From assembly GCF_003219815.1 (NCBI RefSeq), contig NZ_QJVD01000019.1:1-64000 (forward strand): DNA of 64,000 nucleotides. The letters are read 5' to 3'. Position numbers and translations under genes: made by a program. This DNA is from Arthrobacter livingstonensis (lineage in GTDB: Bacteria; Actinomycetota; Actinomycetes; Actinomycetales; Micrococcaceae). The notes below the pieces were generated by a model. It ran no database searches, was not told where the DNA came from, and saw nothing but the letters and a program-made list of their open reading frames with translations. Positions within the stretch are counted from its first letter, which is position 1; every line of letters starts with the position of its first letter. Below are positions 62,699 through 64,000 of the stretch, piece after piece.

Positions 62699-63732
62699 CT
62701 AGGCGCGTCTCGAATGATCGACTTTTGATACGCGGAACATCCCGAGACGCAGAACCGTACGGTCAGCCTTGCCAGACGCAGCGTCGTCTTGTTGGAGAAA
62801 CTTGTCTGCTTTTGCAAGAACCCGCTGCATAAGCGCGTTCTCATCTGCGACTGAGGCCTGGGCGATCGTTGCTTGGACTATCGCGTTTCGTGCGTCCTTG
62901 AGGGCGAGAAGGTTGATGCGGTGCCACAATCGGGCACGGTTGCCTCTTGTTGCGCAGTAGAACAAGGTCGCGACCGCGCCAACTATGGCGAACCGGCCCA
63001 CCACTATCCATGGCCTCCACGAAGTGGCGAAATTGAGCCCAGCAGGACCAATCCCGTACCACACGCTTCCTGCCACAAGTAGAGCGAAACCAAGGAAGGG
63101 CCATCCGAATCTGAAGGGGAATCGGAGGAATGCGGCGTAGTAGACCCGCAGGGCGCAGAAAGCGGATATCCAAAACCTATGTGCTTGTGCCGCTTGAGCG
63201 AGGCTCTCATCCAGTCGGCTGGAAGTGCCCTTCACGGAGAGGTTCATGGAGTGGCCAGAAGTGCCTGCTTCCCATGCGTCGAGTTGTTGTGTCAGGATCT
63301 GGGGATCAAGTCCCCCACGCCGAGGTGCTGCGGCACTCTCATCAGCAGCTGCACGAATGGAGAACGGGTCGCGTGCCAACTCCACAGGATCGCCTACACC
63401 CTTGATAACGGACCACAGAGTTGCCACCGCGAGGATAGTCCCAACTGAGAATGAGACGAGCCCGGCCCACTGATGCCAGGAATCTTGTTGTCCAGTGAAG
63501 CTTCCATAGAAGAAGGACGCTGCAAGACTGACAAACAGACCTGAAATGAGCGCCCCAACGTGGGCAGCACAACCGTCTGATACTGCGCCGCAGCCAGTCG
63601 AATGTATGTAAAGGTCTGTCGTTTCGGTGGGCGAATGGCGCCGAGTGTAGCCAGCTCAATAACTCCGAGCAAAAAGCTCATCAATATCCCAAGACCGCCC
63701 ACCGTCATCAGCCATGCCGCGGTTGTTTCCAT
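62699..63732 (-). pseudogene. four-helix membrane protein with one frameshift
   Basis: The first frame (63732 to about 63555) reads a 22-residue helix WLMTVGGLGILMSFLLGVIE and then RLAAAQYQTVVLPTLG. Adding one G to the GGGG run at 63553-63556 (minus strand) continues in the second frame as ALISGLFVSLAASFFYGSF, WAGLVSFSVGTILAVATLW, and two later helices (FLGFALLVAGSVWYGI; FAIVGAVATLFYC), ending at 62699. The whole would be about 344 residues. The C-terminus touches the solo IS end, so it may also be truncated. Function unknown. A sequencing error in the homopolymer is possible. Confidence 0.65.
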
Positions 63733-63750
63733 CAGTTCCCCCCAAAAAGA

Positions 63751-63921
63751 TCATGCGTTGTTGCTGCCGTGTATGTCATTCAAGAGCTTCGCATTGATAT
63801 CTTCCACGACAGGAGCTTGTAGAGCCACTCCTGGTAACGCCGACTTGGCGGCAGAAGCACTCGTTGCCTGATCCTCAAGTCGCAACGGAATGCCTCCCCA
63901 GACAAAGTGACGTTGGCGCAT
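63751..63921 (-). CDS. hypothetical small protein, 56 residues
   Basis: Begins MRQRHFVWGGIPLR with AAAGG eight bases upstream of the ATG at 63921. Alanine-rich, of no known family. It ends 18 bases before the frameshifted membrane-protein gene on the same strand, so the two may be cotranscribed. Confidence 0.45.
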   Translation of the reverse strand: MRQRHFVWGGIPLRLEDQATSASAAKSALPGVALQAPVVEDINAKLLNDIHGSNNA

Positions 63922-64000
63922 ACACATACCTTTCACCCAGAGGGTTGGCCTTACGGGCATAGGAGAGATCGGCAGGCGACTTCGGAAATCACTGGGGCAA

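Noticed and set aside
1-64000. CRISPR array or cas genes
   Set aside because: No evenly spaced direct repeats of 25-40 bases and no Cas-like protein; the repeats seen are large, few and contain tRNA-like pieces.

Overview
The window is high-GC DNA from an actinobacterium, most likely a soil Arthrobacter-type Micrococcaceae. The clues are an N-carbamoylsarcosine amidase with the Arthrobacter enzyme's length and catalytic-residue numbering, a polyphosphate-glucokinase-type ROK kinase, MHS transporters, and Tat-type sugar-binding proteins. The species name is an inference.

Layout. Bases 1-3760 hold an MHS-family transporter, a decayed remnant of an isochorismatase-fold amidase, and an intact N-carbamoylsarcosine amidase with its terminator. 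From about 3.9 kb to 56.9 kb the DNA is divided by five related non-coding repeats (A about 3935-4690, B 23268-23767, C 30128-30682, D 45511-45710, E 55935-56891). The full-length copies carry tRNA T-arm-like sequences and short repeated motifs of the TTTAATGAG type on either side, which looks like the attachment region of a tyrosine recombinase. The only recombinase in the window is a truncated C-terminal piece at 29532-29867. Between the repeats lie functionally coherent cargo blocks.

A-B block (5.0-22.4 kb): a co-directional minus-strand catabolic cluster. It holds a fused acyl-CoA dehydrogenase, an NDP-forming acyl-CoA synthetase, a TetR regulator, a VOC protein, a thiolase-fold protein without the nucleophilic cysteine, a DUF35 partner, an aldehyde dehydrogenase, an MFS exporter, a MaoC hydratase, EtfBA, a b-type cytochrome and an SDR. 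Together they suggest acid activation, dehydrogenation, hydration and retro-aldol cleavage. Two related palindromes lie in the promoters of the first gene and of the MaoC-Etf segment. B-C block (24.1-29.9 kb): a zinc-ribbon peptide, a CHAT protease, a trypsin-like protease and unknown proteins, probably for defence. C-D block (31.0-45.3 kb): two sugar-uptake clusters. One has a ROK regulator, an ABC importer, a GH13 glucosidase and a polyphosphate glucokinase. The other has a LacI regulator, a GH32 fructosidase and an ABC importer. Neither encodes its ATPase. D-E block (45.9-55.7 kb): a defence island with an Abi-like HEPN protein, a large STAND-type NTPase, a HEPN-RES toxin, two further HEPN-like proteins and an IS3 element.

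Beyond E (57.2-64 kb): a Schlafen-AlbA protein, an Mrr-type endonuclease, an OLD-family ATPase/TOPRIM gene whose 5' part is replaced by a second IS3 element, a solo end of the first IS, and a frameshifted membrane-protein gene. No intact rRNA, tRNA or CRISPR array was seen.
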